A stretch of DNA of 64,000 nucleotides, taken from assembly GCF_030769565.1 (NCBI RefSeq), contig NZ_JAVCAP010000014.1, positions 51,554 to 115,553 on the forward strand. Reading direction: 5' to 3'. The position numbers and the translations under genes are program-made. This DNA comes from Methylophilus aquaticus. GTDB lineage: Bacteria; Pseudomonadota; Gammaproteobacteria; Burkholderiales; Methylophilaceae. Below are positions 54,638 through 63,021 of this stretch, piece after piece (within the stretch, counting starts at the first letter, position 1; every line of letters begins with the position of its first letter). The notes beneath the pieces were generated by a model. That model worked only from the letters and a program-made list of their open reading frames with translations. It made no database searches and was not told the origin of the DNA.

Positions 54638-57307
54638 TTAAATCGTGACCGGATTGGCACGAGTAACGTCAATATTGTATTTTTTAATGGCCTCGGTGGC
54701 TTTTGCTACTGGCAGTTTGCCATCGTCTGCCAGCGCTTTTAGCGCAGCCAGTACCACATAGTAGCGGTCAACTTCAAAGAAGCTGCGCAGTGCCTCACGT
54801 GAGTCTGAGCGGCCATAGCCATCGGTCCCTAGTGTGACAAAACGGTTAGGCACAAATGGGCGAATCTGGTCAGCAAAGCTGCGCATGTAGTCGGTAGATG
54901 CAATTACCGGACCTTCCGCTTTTTTGAGCGATGCTTCAACGTAGCTCAGTTTAGGCTTGGCTTCCGGGTTGAGCAGGTTGTGACGCTCGGCATCAATACC
55001 CTCGCGGCGCAACTCGGTGAAGCTGGTCACGCTCCAGATATCCGCCGAAACCCCCCAGTCTTTTTCCAGTAACTCAGCGGCAGCAATTACTTCACGTAAA
55101 ATCACGCCAGAACCCATTAATTGCACTTTGGGGCCTTTGGTTTTTGATTGGCTAAAGCTGTACATGCCTTTGAGAATGCCTTCGGCACTGCCTTCCGGCA
55201 TGGCTGGGTGGCTGTAGTTCTCGTTCATCAGGGTGATGTAGTAATACACATCTTCCTGATTTTGTACCATGCGGCGCATACCCTCCTGAATAATCACAGC
55301 CAGTTCGTAGCCAAAGGTTGGGTCATAAGAGATACAGTTGGGAATCGTCGCTGACATCAGGTGGCTATGGCCATCTTCGTGCTGCAACCCTTCACCATTC
55401 AGTGTGGTACGACCAGCGGTCGCACCAAGCAGAAAGCCACGTGCGCGGCTATCGCCTGCAGCCCAGGCAAAGTCACCAATACGCTGGAAGCCAAACATGG
55501 AGTAGTAAATGTAGAACGGAATCATCTGCGTGCCGGTAACGCTGTAAGACGTGGCAGCCGCTAACCAGCTAGCGAATGAGCCCGCTTCGTTAATACCTTC
55601 TTCCAGAATCTGGCCGCTTTGTGATTCTTTGTAAAACATCACCTGGTCAGAGTCTTGTGGCTCATACAACTGACCAACAGAAGAGTAAATGCCCAATTGG
55701 CGGAACATGCCTTCCATACCGAAGGTACGCGCTTCGTCAGGTACAATCGGGACTACGTACTTACCAATTTGTTTGTCGCGTACCAGTGTGGACAGAATGC
55801 GTACAAATGCCATTGTCGTGGAAATTTCACGCTCACCTGTGGCACCCAGCATGTTTTCAAATGCTGAAAGTTCAGGTACGGTCAGCGTATTACCTTTGCG
55901 ACGGCGCGTAGGAACGAATCCGCCCAGTGCTGCACGGCGTTCCATCATGTATTTGATTTCCGGGCTATCTTCGGCCGGACGGTAGTAAGACAGGTTTTCT
56001 ACCTGCTCGTCAGTCAATGGCAAGTCAAAGCGGTCGCGGAAAGCCTTCAGGGAAGCAATATCCATGCTTTTTTGCTGGTGGGTGGTGTTTTGACCTTCAC
56101 CGGCTTCGCCCATGCCATAGCCTTTAACGGTTTTAGCCAAGATGACAGTCGGTTGGCCTTTATGGTTGACCGCTGCATTGTAAGCTGCAAATACTTTGTG
56201 TGGATCATGGCCGCCACGGTTCAGGCGCCAGATGTCGGCATCTGACATGGCCGCCACCATTTCACGCAGTTCAGGATATTTGCCAAAGAAGTGCTCACGC
56301 GTGTAAGCGCCGCCTTTTTGTTTGAAGTTCTGGTATTCGCCATCTACGCACTCTTCCATGCGTTTACGCAGCAGACCGTCTTTATCCATCGCCAGCAGTG
56401 GATCCCAGTACGAACCCCAAATGACTTTAATTGCGTTCCAGCCCGCACCGCGGAAGTTGGATTCGAGTTCCTGAATGATTTTGCCGTTACCGCGCACTGG
56501 GCCATCCAGACGCTGCAAGTTACAGTTAATCACAAAAATCAGGTTATCCAAGCCTTCGCGGGCCGCCAGTGAGATCGCACCTTGTGATTCAGGCTCGTCC
56601 ATCTCGCCATCACCGCAGAACACCCAGACTTTGCGGTCAGCGGTATCGGCAATGCCGCGGTTGTGCAGGTATTTCAGGAACCGTGCTTGGTAAATACCCG
56701 CCAATGGGCCCAAGCCCATAGACACCGTTGGGAACTGCCAGAAATCTGGCATCAGCCATGGATGCGGGTAGCTGGATAAGCCATTGCCAGCAGTTTCCTG
56801 GCGGAAATTGTCCATTTGCTCTTCTGTAAAGCGGCCTTCGAGAAAGGCGCGCGCATACACGCCAGGCGATGAGTGCCCCTGGAAGTAAATACAATCGCCA
56901 CCAAACTGTTCATTAGGGGCGCGGAAGAAATGGTTAAAACCAACATCATATAAGGTTGCCGCGGACTGGAAGCTGGCAATGTGACCGCCAATGCCAGGAG
57001 ACTTCTCGTTGGCACGTAGCACCGTCATAATAGCGTTCCAGCGAATCAGTGCGCGCACACGACGCTCCATTTCCGGGTCGCCTTGCAGTTTTGCCTGCAG
57101 ATGCGTGGGAATGGTGTTTACATAGGAAGTGGTTGCGTTGTATGGCAGGTTGCTGCCTGAGCGACGGGCATTGTCGATCATGGCTTCCAGCAAGAAGTGG
57201 GCACGTTCAGGCCCCTCGTTCTCGATGACTGCGCTGAGCGCGTCTAACCATTCCTGCGTTTCTTGTGCATCGGTTTCCGTAAGGTGGGCTTGCGAAGGGG
57301 TTGCCAT
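54638..57307 (-). CDS. aceE: Pyruvate dehydrogenase E1 component, homodimeric type
   Basis: Thiamine-diphosphate enzyme that decarboxylates pyruvate. From the ATG at 57307 (MATPSQAHLTETDAQ) the product is 889 residues, the size of E. coli AceE; the frame is open 74 codons further up, without similarity. Seen: GDCIYFQGHSSPGVYARAFLEG, the ThDP motif GDGEMDEPESQGAISLA with NLIFVINCNLQRLDGPVRGN, and the second half with GINEAGSFASWLAAATSY and RFVTLGTDGYGRSDSREALR. A GGAGA sequence precedes the start. aceF follows; lpd is on the same strand but displaced. Confidence 0.97.
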   Translation of the reverse strand: MATPSQAHLTETDAQETQEWLDALSAVIENEGPERAHFLLEAMIDNARRSGSNLPYNATTSYVNTIPTHLQAKLQGDPEMERRVRALIRWNAIMTVLRANEKSPGIGGHIASFQSAATLYDVGFNHFFRAPNEQFGGDCIYFQGHSSPGVYARAFLEGRFTEEQMDNFRQETAGNGLSSYPHPWLMPDFWQFPTVSMGLGPLAGIYQARFLKYLHNRGIADTADRKVWVFCGDGEMDEPESQGAISLAAREGLDNLIFVINCNLQRLDGPVRGNGKIIQELESNFRGAGWNAIKVIWGSYWDPLLAMDKDGLLRKRMEECVDGEYQNFKQKGGAYTREHFFGKYPELREMVAAMSDADIWRLNRGGHDPHKVFAAYNAAVNHKGQPTVILAKTVKGYGMGEAGEGQNTTHQQKSMDIASLKAFRDRFDLPLTDEQVENLSYYRPAEDSPEIKYMMERRAALGGFVPTRRRKGNTLTVPELSAFENMLGATGEREISTTMAFVRILSTLVRDKQIGKYVVPIVPDEARTFGMEGMFRQLGIYSSVGQLYEPQDSDQVMFYKESQSGQILEEGINEAGSFASWLAAATSYSVTGTQMIPFYIYYSMFGFQRIGDFAWAAGDSRARGFLLGATAGRTTLNGEGLQHEDGHSHLMSATIPNCISYDPTFGYELAVIIQEGMRRMVQNQEDVYYYITLMNENYSHPAMPEGSAEGILKGMYSFSQSKTKGPKVQLMGSGVILREVIAAAELLEKDWGVSADIWSVTSFTELRREGIDAERHNLLNPEAKPKLSYVEASLKKAEGPVIASTDYMRSFADQIRPFVPNRFVTLGTDGYGRSDSREALRSFFEVDRYYVVLAALKALADDGKLPVAKATEAIKKYNIDVTRANPVTI

Positions 57308-58169
57308 GCGTGAGGATTCTCCGTGTTGTGTGACGCTACGCGTATAATCTAAAACTGAAAAGCTGATGGTTACCAGAAAGGATATTCCGAAAAATGGATG
57401 TGTTTCTATCTTGGTAATGCGCTGCTTTTTTGTTGCATGCTTTACAGCGCTATCTTTAGTGCTAAGTGTCTCTTTTTTAGGGATTTTGGTCAAGTTAAAC
57501 CACGCTGTTGCCCTTGCTTTTTTTGGCATTCGCTACGATTGAATCAAGTTTTATATAAGACCTGAACAGAAGTATTTTTTATGAAGTGATTGCATCATGC
57601 TGCTATTGGCAGCTCAAATGTACGTAATTTTGCCAAAAATGTATTAATTGTGTTTGATGGTCAGGTGCCTGAAATATGTATTTTTATGGATAAAATCACA
57701 ATTAAGTTACAGTGTACACGTCAGCAATAGCCGTCTTTGCAACAGTTACCATGGCTCGTTGAAATGCATAACGGGGCTTTCATGAGTGTAGTGAGCCTGT
57801 CGGGAGGGGCTTCGGTATTTAATCAGCACTCCTTGTTGTGACAAGCCGTCAAGCCATTCCTGGCTTGCGTTGGTGCAAAACCATATAGGTCAAAATGGGG
57901 TGATTTCGGCCATAAATGGTATGACGATAAAGGTGGGGCATGCGGATGTGGTATGGCGCATAATGCTGGCTGACACATTGTCCTTGACCAGCCTGCCGTC
58001 CTCCTTACTTACGCCCTCTTAACAGTAAGCAAGGCGGTATTGGGTACGCGGATGAGCGGCCTCTTTGCCAATTGCACAAACTGGCGAATGAAATGGCTGA
58101 GACGGCACTGAGTGGGGAACGCGTGCTTGTGTTTTCTGAAACTGTGGATTACGACAGCGTGATGACGGG
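57308..58169. other. Gene-poor gap upstream of aceE
   Basis: About 860 bp without a supported gene. It holds the aceE promoter region; no clean regulator site was identified. At 57988-58230 the plus strand has an 80-codon open frame, unbroken by stops but with no good start, that reads LANEMAETALSGERVLVF; it overlaps the end of the DUF442 gene on the other strand. It could be a gene remnant or chance. Confidence 0.5.
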
Positions 58170-58619
58170 TTATTTTTTGAAAAACTTTAATAGACCGGCC
58201 GCCCATCCCGTTTGGTGCACCTGTGCATGACAGCATGCGGGATGGGCGGTACTGCCACTAAGCGGGGTGGTTTGTAAAAGCTGCTGATATACCGTTTGCG
58301 CACGGTTGCCAGTGCGGCAAAATCCCAGCACTGGCTGCGGATGTTGACCGAATGCTGCACCGAGTGCTGCTACCTGTCCGGGTTGAATCTGGTTAGGAAT
58401 TACCGGGATATAAGCATAGGCCAGTCCCAGCGCTGCCGCTTTGGCAGCGAGTGCGGCACTGGTCGGTTGTGCATCGCCACCTTCTCCGTCGGGCCTGAAG
58501 TTAACAACCGTTTTAAAGCCGGAGTGTGCGATTTTTTCCAAATCATTCAGACTGATTTGCCCGGTGATGCTAAATCGCTGGTCTATTGATTTGATTGACA
58601 TGTCGCTTTGGTCACTCAT
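58170..58619 (-). CDS. DUF442 / TIGR01244-type sulfur transferase-like protein
   Basis: 149 residues. The body matches the DUF442 domain, a dual-specificity-phosphatase fold used as a sulfurtransferase in BLH proteins: FSITGQISLNDLEKIAHSGFKTVVNFRPDGE, AYIPVIPNQIQPGQVAAL, and the Cys-loop LGFCRTGNRAQTVYQQLL (C-x5-R; many relatives have CRTGTRS). The last 35 residues, which include CC and three His, do not look like the usual C-terminus and may reflect a late frameshift. It lies 23 bp after a BigR-like regulator gene, and BigR controls a DUF442-containing sulfide-detoxification gene in other bacteria, so a role in persulfide metabolism is likely. Confidence 0.8.
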   Translation of the reverse strand: MSDQSDMSIKSIDQRFSITGQISLNDLEKIAHSGFKTVVNFRPDGEGGDAQPTSAALAAKAAALGLAYAYIPVIPNQIQPGQVAALGAAFGQHPQPVLGFCRTGNRAQTVYQQLLQTTPLSGSTAHPACCHAQVHQTGWAAGLLKFFKK

Positions 58620-58642
58620 TATCTGTACTCTCTATCGGATTG

Positions 58643-58972
58643 TCATGCTGCGGGTTTGCGGCAAAACTGCTGATGCAGTACTTCGATTACCGCCAGTGCT
58701 GCCGGGCTGCTAATGCAATAAAACACATTTTTACCTTCTCTGCGGGTGCTCACTAGTTGCGCTTCGCGCAATACTGTCAACTGTTGCGAAAGGCTGGGTT
58801 GATGCAGGTCGAGGCTGGCTTCCAGCTCACCCACCGACTTTTCCCCTTGTGATAGCTGGCAAAGCAACATGAGCCTATCGGTATTTGCCATTGCTTTCAT
58901 CAACTGACTGGCCTGATCAGCAGAGGCTCTCAGCTGGTCAAAGAGATCCACTGCAAGTTCTGAAGTTTGCAT
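58643..58972 (-). CDS. ArsR-family regulator, BigR/SqrR-like
   Basis: 109 residues from the ATG at 58972 (MQTSELAVDLFDQL), with AGGGG 4 bases upstream. Winged helix: MLLCQLSQGEKSVGELEASL, recognition helix HQPSLSQQLTVLREAQLV, wing STRREGKNVFYCI. Cys residues lie at CQL near residue 38, in YCI near residue 89 and in the tail FCRK near residue 105; BigR and SqrR sense persulfide through two Cys, one in the QL-G region and one in a late helix. Metal-binding CxC motifs of ArsR/SmtB type are absent. It is the first gene of an operon with the DUF442 gene. Confidence 0.85.
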   Translation of the reverse strand: MQTSELAVDLFDQLRASADQASQLMKAMANTDRLMLLCQLSQGEKSVGELEASLDLHQPSLSQQLTVLREAQLVSTRREGKNVFYCISSPAALAVIEVLHQQFCRKPAA

Positions 58973-58990
58973 GATACCCCTACGATACGT

Positions 58991-59015
58991 ATTTTTTATT
59001 ATGATATTAAAAAAT
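58991..59015. promoter_or_regulatory. AT-rich dyad upstream of the ArsR-family gene
   Basis: ATTTTTTA (58991-58998) and TAAAAAAT (59008-59015) form a perfect 8-bp inverted repeat with a 9-bp centre, 19 bp ahead of the regulator start; similarity continues outward as GATAC/GTATTC. AT-rich dyads of this kind are operators of BigR. Autoregulation is inferred. Confidence 0.55.
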
Positions 59016-59189
59016 GTATTCAATTGTAAAACTAGCCATCAACTCTTTGACTTGTAAAAGCTTTTTATGGATTGCTTGTCACCGAGATGGTGGATATGTT
59101 TTCTTATATGTTAAAGTTTATCGCATAAATGCGCATTTTTTTCACTATGCAAGCATGCATTTTTATAAAAAATATAGACGGGGGAAGAG

Positions 59190-59858
59190 ATGGATAATAT
59201 GCAATCACTGGCCTGGTTAACGGTGTTTCCTGAGTTGCAGGCACTGGATGAATCTGCCAAGAAGCTCTTGGTGCAATATGCACGTATCGTTGAGGCACCT
59301 ATTGGCACAATAGGTTATCGTGAAGGTGACCATTGTGGTGCGTATGTGTTGCGTCTTAAGGGACGCTCTCGTGTTTATAAGATGTCATCCGGCGGTCGCG
59401 AAATAGTGCTTTACCGTGTTGGTGCCGGGGAAACATGTGTGATTACCACCACCTGTCTGCTCGGTAACAGTCAGTATCCGGCCTCCACTATTGTGGAGGA
59501 ACCGATTCAGGATGTACTTATTCCAGAGCCTATTTTTAATCGATTGATGATTGATTCAATCGTTTTTCGCCAGTATGTGATGCAGAACTATGGCGCACTG
59601 ATCAGTGATTTGATCGTATTGCTGGATGAGGTTGCTTTTCAAACACTGGATGCGCGTTTGGCAAAATGGCTGCTGGATATGGGCAATAACACCATTCAGC
59701 GCACGCATCAGCAGATTGCAGATGAGTTGGGTACAGCGCGCGAAGTGGTGAGCCGGCAACTTAAGCGACTTGAGCAGAAAGGCTGGTTAACCATGGGGCG
59801 AGGTGTCATTGAAATTCAACAGCGGAGTGCATTGCTCAAGTTGGCAAATAGTGGCTAA
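59190..59858 (+). CDS. Crp/Fnr-family transcriptional regulator
   Basis: 222 residues. The N-terminal cyclic-nucleotide-binding-type barrel (about 15-120) has APIGTIGYREGDHCGAYVLRLKG and VLYRVGAGETCVITTTCLLG; the Cys pattern of Fnr (four clustered Cys) is absent and so is the Arg-Ser pocket of CRP, so its ligand is unknown. The HTH (about 170-205) is HQQIADELGTAREVVSRQLKRLEQKGWL, with the E/R recognition residues of the family. GGGGGAAGAG lies just upstream of the ATG. It is divergent from the BigR-like operon. Confidence 0.9.
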   Translation: MDNMQSLAWLTVFPELQALDESAKKLLVQYARIVEAPIGTIGYREGDHCGAYVLRLKGRSRVYKMSSGGREIVLYRVGAGETCVITTTCLLGNSQYPASTIVEEPIQDVLIPEPIFNRLMIDSIVFRQYVMQNYGALISDLIVLLDEVAFQTLDARLAKWLLDMGNNTIQRTHQQIADELGTAREVVSRQLKRLEQKGWLTMGRGVIEIQQRSALLKLANSG

Positions 59859-59997
59859 CAGTCAATGTCAGTCGGTGTATCCAGGCGGATACAAACTTTT
59901 CGGGCGATTGATACATGTTTCGGTCATCTCTCATGATTGAATGCACGTTATGGTAAGCAGCTGCACTATGCAGTGCATTTTTAACAGGAGAACCAGA

Positions 59998-60591
59998 ATG
60001 CGTAAACTGATTGGATTGAGTGTTGTATTGATGGTGACTAGTCATGCAGCACTAGCCGATACTGAATTCGTAGATCGTGCCAGAGTCATTTCTGTCGCAC
60101 CTCAGGTCCAGCGTATTAACCAGCCTAGGCAAGAGTGTCATACCGAGTATGTGCGTGAAAGTGTTTATGAGCCTGCCAGTCGTTCCAATACAGGGGCGGT
60201 CGTTGGTGGCGTTGCTGGTGGATTGTTAGGCAGTACTATAGGCCGTGGTAGCGGACGAGTAGCAGCGGCGGCAGTCGGGGCTGGCTTGGGCGCAATCGTG
60301 GGTGACCGCGTAGGAAATCAAGATACCTATGGGAGTGAGAGAACAGTGACCCGCCCGATAGAGCAGTGTGTGACGATTGATCAGTGGCAAACGGTGACAA
60401 CTGGTTACTTGGTCAATTACGAGTATCAGGGCCGGCAGTACTCAACTTTGATGGATAGAGAGCCTGGGCCCAGCATTGATGTGAGCGTGTTGGTAAGGCC
60501 TCATCAGACACAAATGCAACCACCGATTAAACCTGCTGCATGGCATGGACCTGCCGGTCATCAGTATAGAAATGAACGGAATTACTGGTAA
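59998..60591 (+). CDS. Exported glycine-zipper (2TM/17-kDa-antigen-like) protein
   Basis: 197 residues from the ATG at 59998, with AGGAG 8 bases upstream. Signal peptide: LIGLSVVLMVTSHAALA. The centre (about 68-105) is a double glycine zipper, GAVVGGVAGGLLGSTIGRGSG and GAGLGAIVGDRVG, as in 17-kDa surface antigens and OmpA-like YcfJ proteins, which insert in envelopes. YcfJ-type flanks are seen too: VIsVAPQVQRI before and QCVTIDQWQTVTTGYLVNYEYQGRQYS after. No lipobox Cys is present. Likely an outer-envelope stress-related protein. Confidence 0.87.
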   Translation: MRKLIGLSVVLMVTSHAALADTEFVDRARVISVAPQVQRINQPRQECHTEYVRESVYEPASRSNTGAVVGGVAGGLLGSTIGRGSGRVAAAAVGAGLGAIVGDRVGNQDTYGSERTVTRPIEQCVTIDQWQTVTTGYLVNYEYQGRQYSTLMDREPGPSIDVSVLVRPHQTQMQPPIKPAAWHGPAGHQYRNERNYW

Positions 60592-60644
60592 ATGAATATG
60601 ATGTGAGTGGATGTTATATCAGTCCCAGAAGCTCGTTGAATCAA

Positions 60645-60676
60645 AAAAACGCCATACAGAAATGAATGGCGTTTTT
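60645..60676. terminator. Bidirectional terminator between convergent genes
   Basis: AAAAACGCCAT (60645-60655) and ATGGCGTTTTT (60666-60676) are perfect inverses around a 10-nt loop, with A and T tracts on both sides. Confidence 0.88.
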
Positions 60677-60700
60677 GTTATCCTATTGTTACGAGCGCTA

Positions 60701-62788
60701 TCAAATATCTAGTCTGGCTGTGGAGTGCTGTGCACTGATTGTCCCGATATGACGAGCAAGTGCTTCAGATAAGGGCTGAGGTTTATTGAGATAAAAACCT
60801 TGCGCATAGCTAACTCCAATCTGTTTTAGGCATTCAAGGGCTGCCAGATCTTCTACATACTCGGCAATAGTCTCGATTTCCATCGACTCGGCAACACTTT
60901 GTATCGCTTTTGCCATCGCCAAATCCACTTTGTTATGGGTGATATCTCTGACATATGAACCATCCATTTTTAGAAAGTTGACTGGTAGATGTTTCAAATA
61001 ACTAAACGACGACATGCCACTACCAAAATCGTCAAGCATAAAGCGCGTGCCCATGCGTTTCAGCTCTTGAATCAGTTTAATCGTATTATCAATATTAATA
61101 ATCGCCGAGGTTTCTGTCACCTCAAAGCAGACATGGTTAGCCGGGATGTCGTAGGTACTGAAGCACTCTTTAATGTACGCCAGTAGGTTGGGGTCACCTA
61201 ATGACATGCCTGAAAGGTTAATGCTGACGATAAAAGGTTTTGTTTGCTGTTGCATTTTAAATAATGGCTGCAAAGCCATAAATGCATGTTGTATGACCCA
61301 TCGATCAATTTTTGTCATTAATTGATAGCGTTCCGCTGAAGGCAGGAACTCTGCTGGAGGAATGATGCCGCCTTGTTCATCACGTTTGCGGATGAGCACC
61401 TCGTAGAATGGTGGTAAATCACGATTCTGCAAGGGGTAAATACCTTGGCAGTACAACACAAAATCGTTTTGATCGATGGCCTCGTTGATGCGTGATACCC
61501 ACTCCATTTCAACGTGACGTTTGAGTAATACGTTATCTTCCGGATGAAATAAATGAATCTGGTTTCGGCCGTTGTCTTTGGCAACATAACAGGCTGCATC
61601 TGCATGGCGAGTGATTTGACCAACATCTTTTAAATCTGCGGTGATTTCAACAATACCGATACTGATGCCAGTTTGAAATAAGCGACCTTCGTGCATAAAG
61701 CGAAAAGTTTCGACCATTTGTCTTAATTGCGCTGTAATTTCGATGGCCTTTTCGACCTCACAATAACTGAGTAATAGCCCGAATTCATCGCCACCCAATC
61801 TGGCAAAAGTATCTTCTGCGCGAATACGTTGACTAAGAATCATGCTGATTTGCCGCAACATTTCATCACCGGCGAGGTGGCCACATGTATCATTAATGAC
61901 GCGAAATTGGTCGAGGTCCATGTAGCAGAATATGTGGCTGGCGCGATGTTGTTTGACGTCATCAAGTGCTTGTTGCAACCTTCTTTCGAGCTCCTGCCGA
62001 TTGACGAGCCCGGTCAAAGCGTCATGTCTTGCCTGATAGCGTAGCTGCGCTTGTGCATCCTGAATGCGATCACGCATATCAGCTTCAGCATGTTGCATCT
62101 CTCGGGAGATTTCATTTAAAGTTGTTTGCAGCGTTTGTATTTCTGGGAGCGAATGCTTGACCTGACTTACCTCTTGATTGCCGATCATGAATTTTTTAAG
62201 CGCGGTCGTCATTTCGCGAATGGGCTGGCTAATTGAACGGCTCACCCAGTAAACCAGAATAGAACACAGCATGAGCCCCAGTGTGATGTAGCCAACATTT
62301 TTAATAAATGCTTGCCTGTGATCTTCAATCAGTGATGCCTTATCAATTGCAACAAAAATGTAGCCAATCAGCACATGTTTGGGTTCAGTTGTAAAGACTC
62401 TGACCATGGTGATGTCAAAACTTGATTGTTGCAGGACAACCGTATCTTGTTGCGGCAATGGTTGTTCAACATTGAAGGAGGTTCCCAAGCTCGCCAGTGA
62501 GCGATTATTTGCATCGGCAATCACCAGTGACATGTAGGGCTCATGCTCAAGCTGGCTCGCTTTTAATAAGCGATCAATGTACTGCTGGCCATGTAGCTCT
62601 GACTGATTATGCACAACAGCAGACAAAAACTTGGCTGTAGTGAGTGCATGCTGGCTTAATTTACTTTCTTCCCGCTGTAATTGATCTTGAAAATCAAACA
62701 TCAGCAAAGTACATGAGAGTGCAAATACCGGGGCGATTACAAGCAACAGCAGTCTGGCTTGTATGCTTAAATTTTGAAGAAATTGCAT
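60701..62788 (-). CDS. GGDEF-EAL cyclic-di-GMP signalling protein with periplasmic sensor
   Basis: 695 residues. Transmembrane helices at about 13-30 and 165-185 enclose a periplasmic sensor domain. A HAMP-like segment (about 188-235) and a coil lead to the GGDEF domain (about 255-415) with an intact RLGGDEFGLLLS active site. The EAL domain (about 435-680) has EVLIRKRDEQG in place of EAL (E kept), INLSGMS, FEVTET, LDDFGSGMSSFSYL, FLKMDGSYV and IAEYVEDLAALECLKQIGVSYAQG. The metal-binding Glu, Asp-Asp and Lys are kept, so phosphodiesterase activity is likely; cyclase activity is possible too. It could set EPS or biofilm output together with the neighbouring glucan and PEP-CTERM genes. Confidence 0.93.
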   Translation of the reverse strand: MQFLQNLSIQARLLLLVIAPVFALSCTLLMFDFQDQLQREESKLSQHALTTAKFLSAVVHNQSELHGQQYIDRLLKASQLEHEPYMSLVIADANNRSLASLGTSFNVEQPLPQQDTVVLQQSSFDITMVRVFTTEPKHVLIGYIFVAIDKASLIEDHRQAFIKNVGYITLGLMLCSILVYWVSRSISQPIREMTTALKKFMIGNQEVSQVKHSLPEIQTLQTTLNEISREMQHAEADMRDRIQDAQAQLRYQARHDALTGLVNRQELERRLQQALDDVKQHRASHIFCYMDLDQFRVINDTCGHLAGDEMLRQISMILSQRIRAEDTFARLGGDEFGLLLSYCEVEKAIEITAQLRQMVETFRFMHEGRLFQTGISIGIVEITADLKDVGQITRHADAACYVAKDNGRNQIHLFHPEDNVLLKRHVEMEWVSRINEAIDQNDFVLYCQGIYPLQNRDLPPFYEVLIRKRDEQGGIIPPAEFLPSAERYQLMTKIDRWVIQHAFMALQPLFKMQQQTKPFIVSINLSGMSLGDPNLLAYIKECFSTYDIPANHVCFEVTETSAIINIDNTIKLIQELKRMGTRFMLDDFGSGMSSFSYLKHLPVNFLKMDGSYVRDITHNKVDLAMAKAIQSVAESMEIETIAEYVEDLAALECLKQIGVSYAQGFYLNKPQPLSEALARHIGTISAQHSTARLDI

Positions 62789-63021
62789 AGCCGTTTGAAC
62801 TCAACAACCTTTTTCATGGATTAATATCAAAATGGAGTGTTTCTATGCTTGCATAGCGTTTCATGACATCCCCCATATTTTCGTGTATAAGTCCAACGCA
62901 TTATAACAGGACCACTTTTGCAGATTGGGCACATGAAAACATGCAATATATTAAATTATGTTAAATAAATTCTTGCAAGGCAGTGCGCTATGTTTAATGC
63001 TTATTGGTAATACAATTTATC

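Noticed and set aside
58009..58236. Minus-strand frame overlapping the end of the DUF442 gene
   Set aside because: It overlaps the DUF442 gene on the same strand in another frame, and has no start signal or family.
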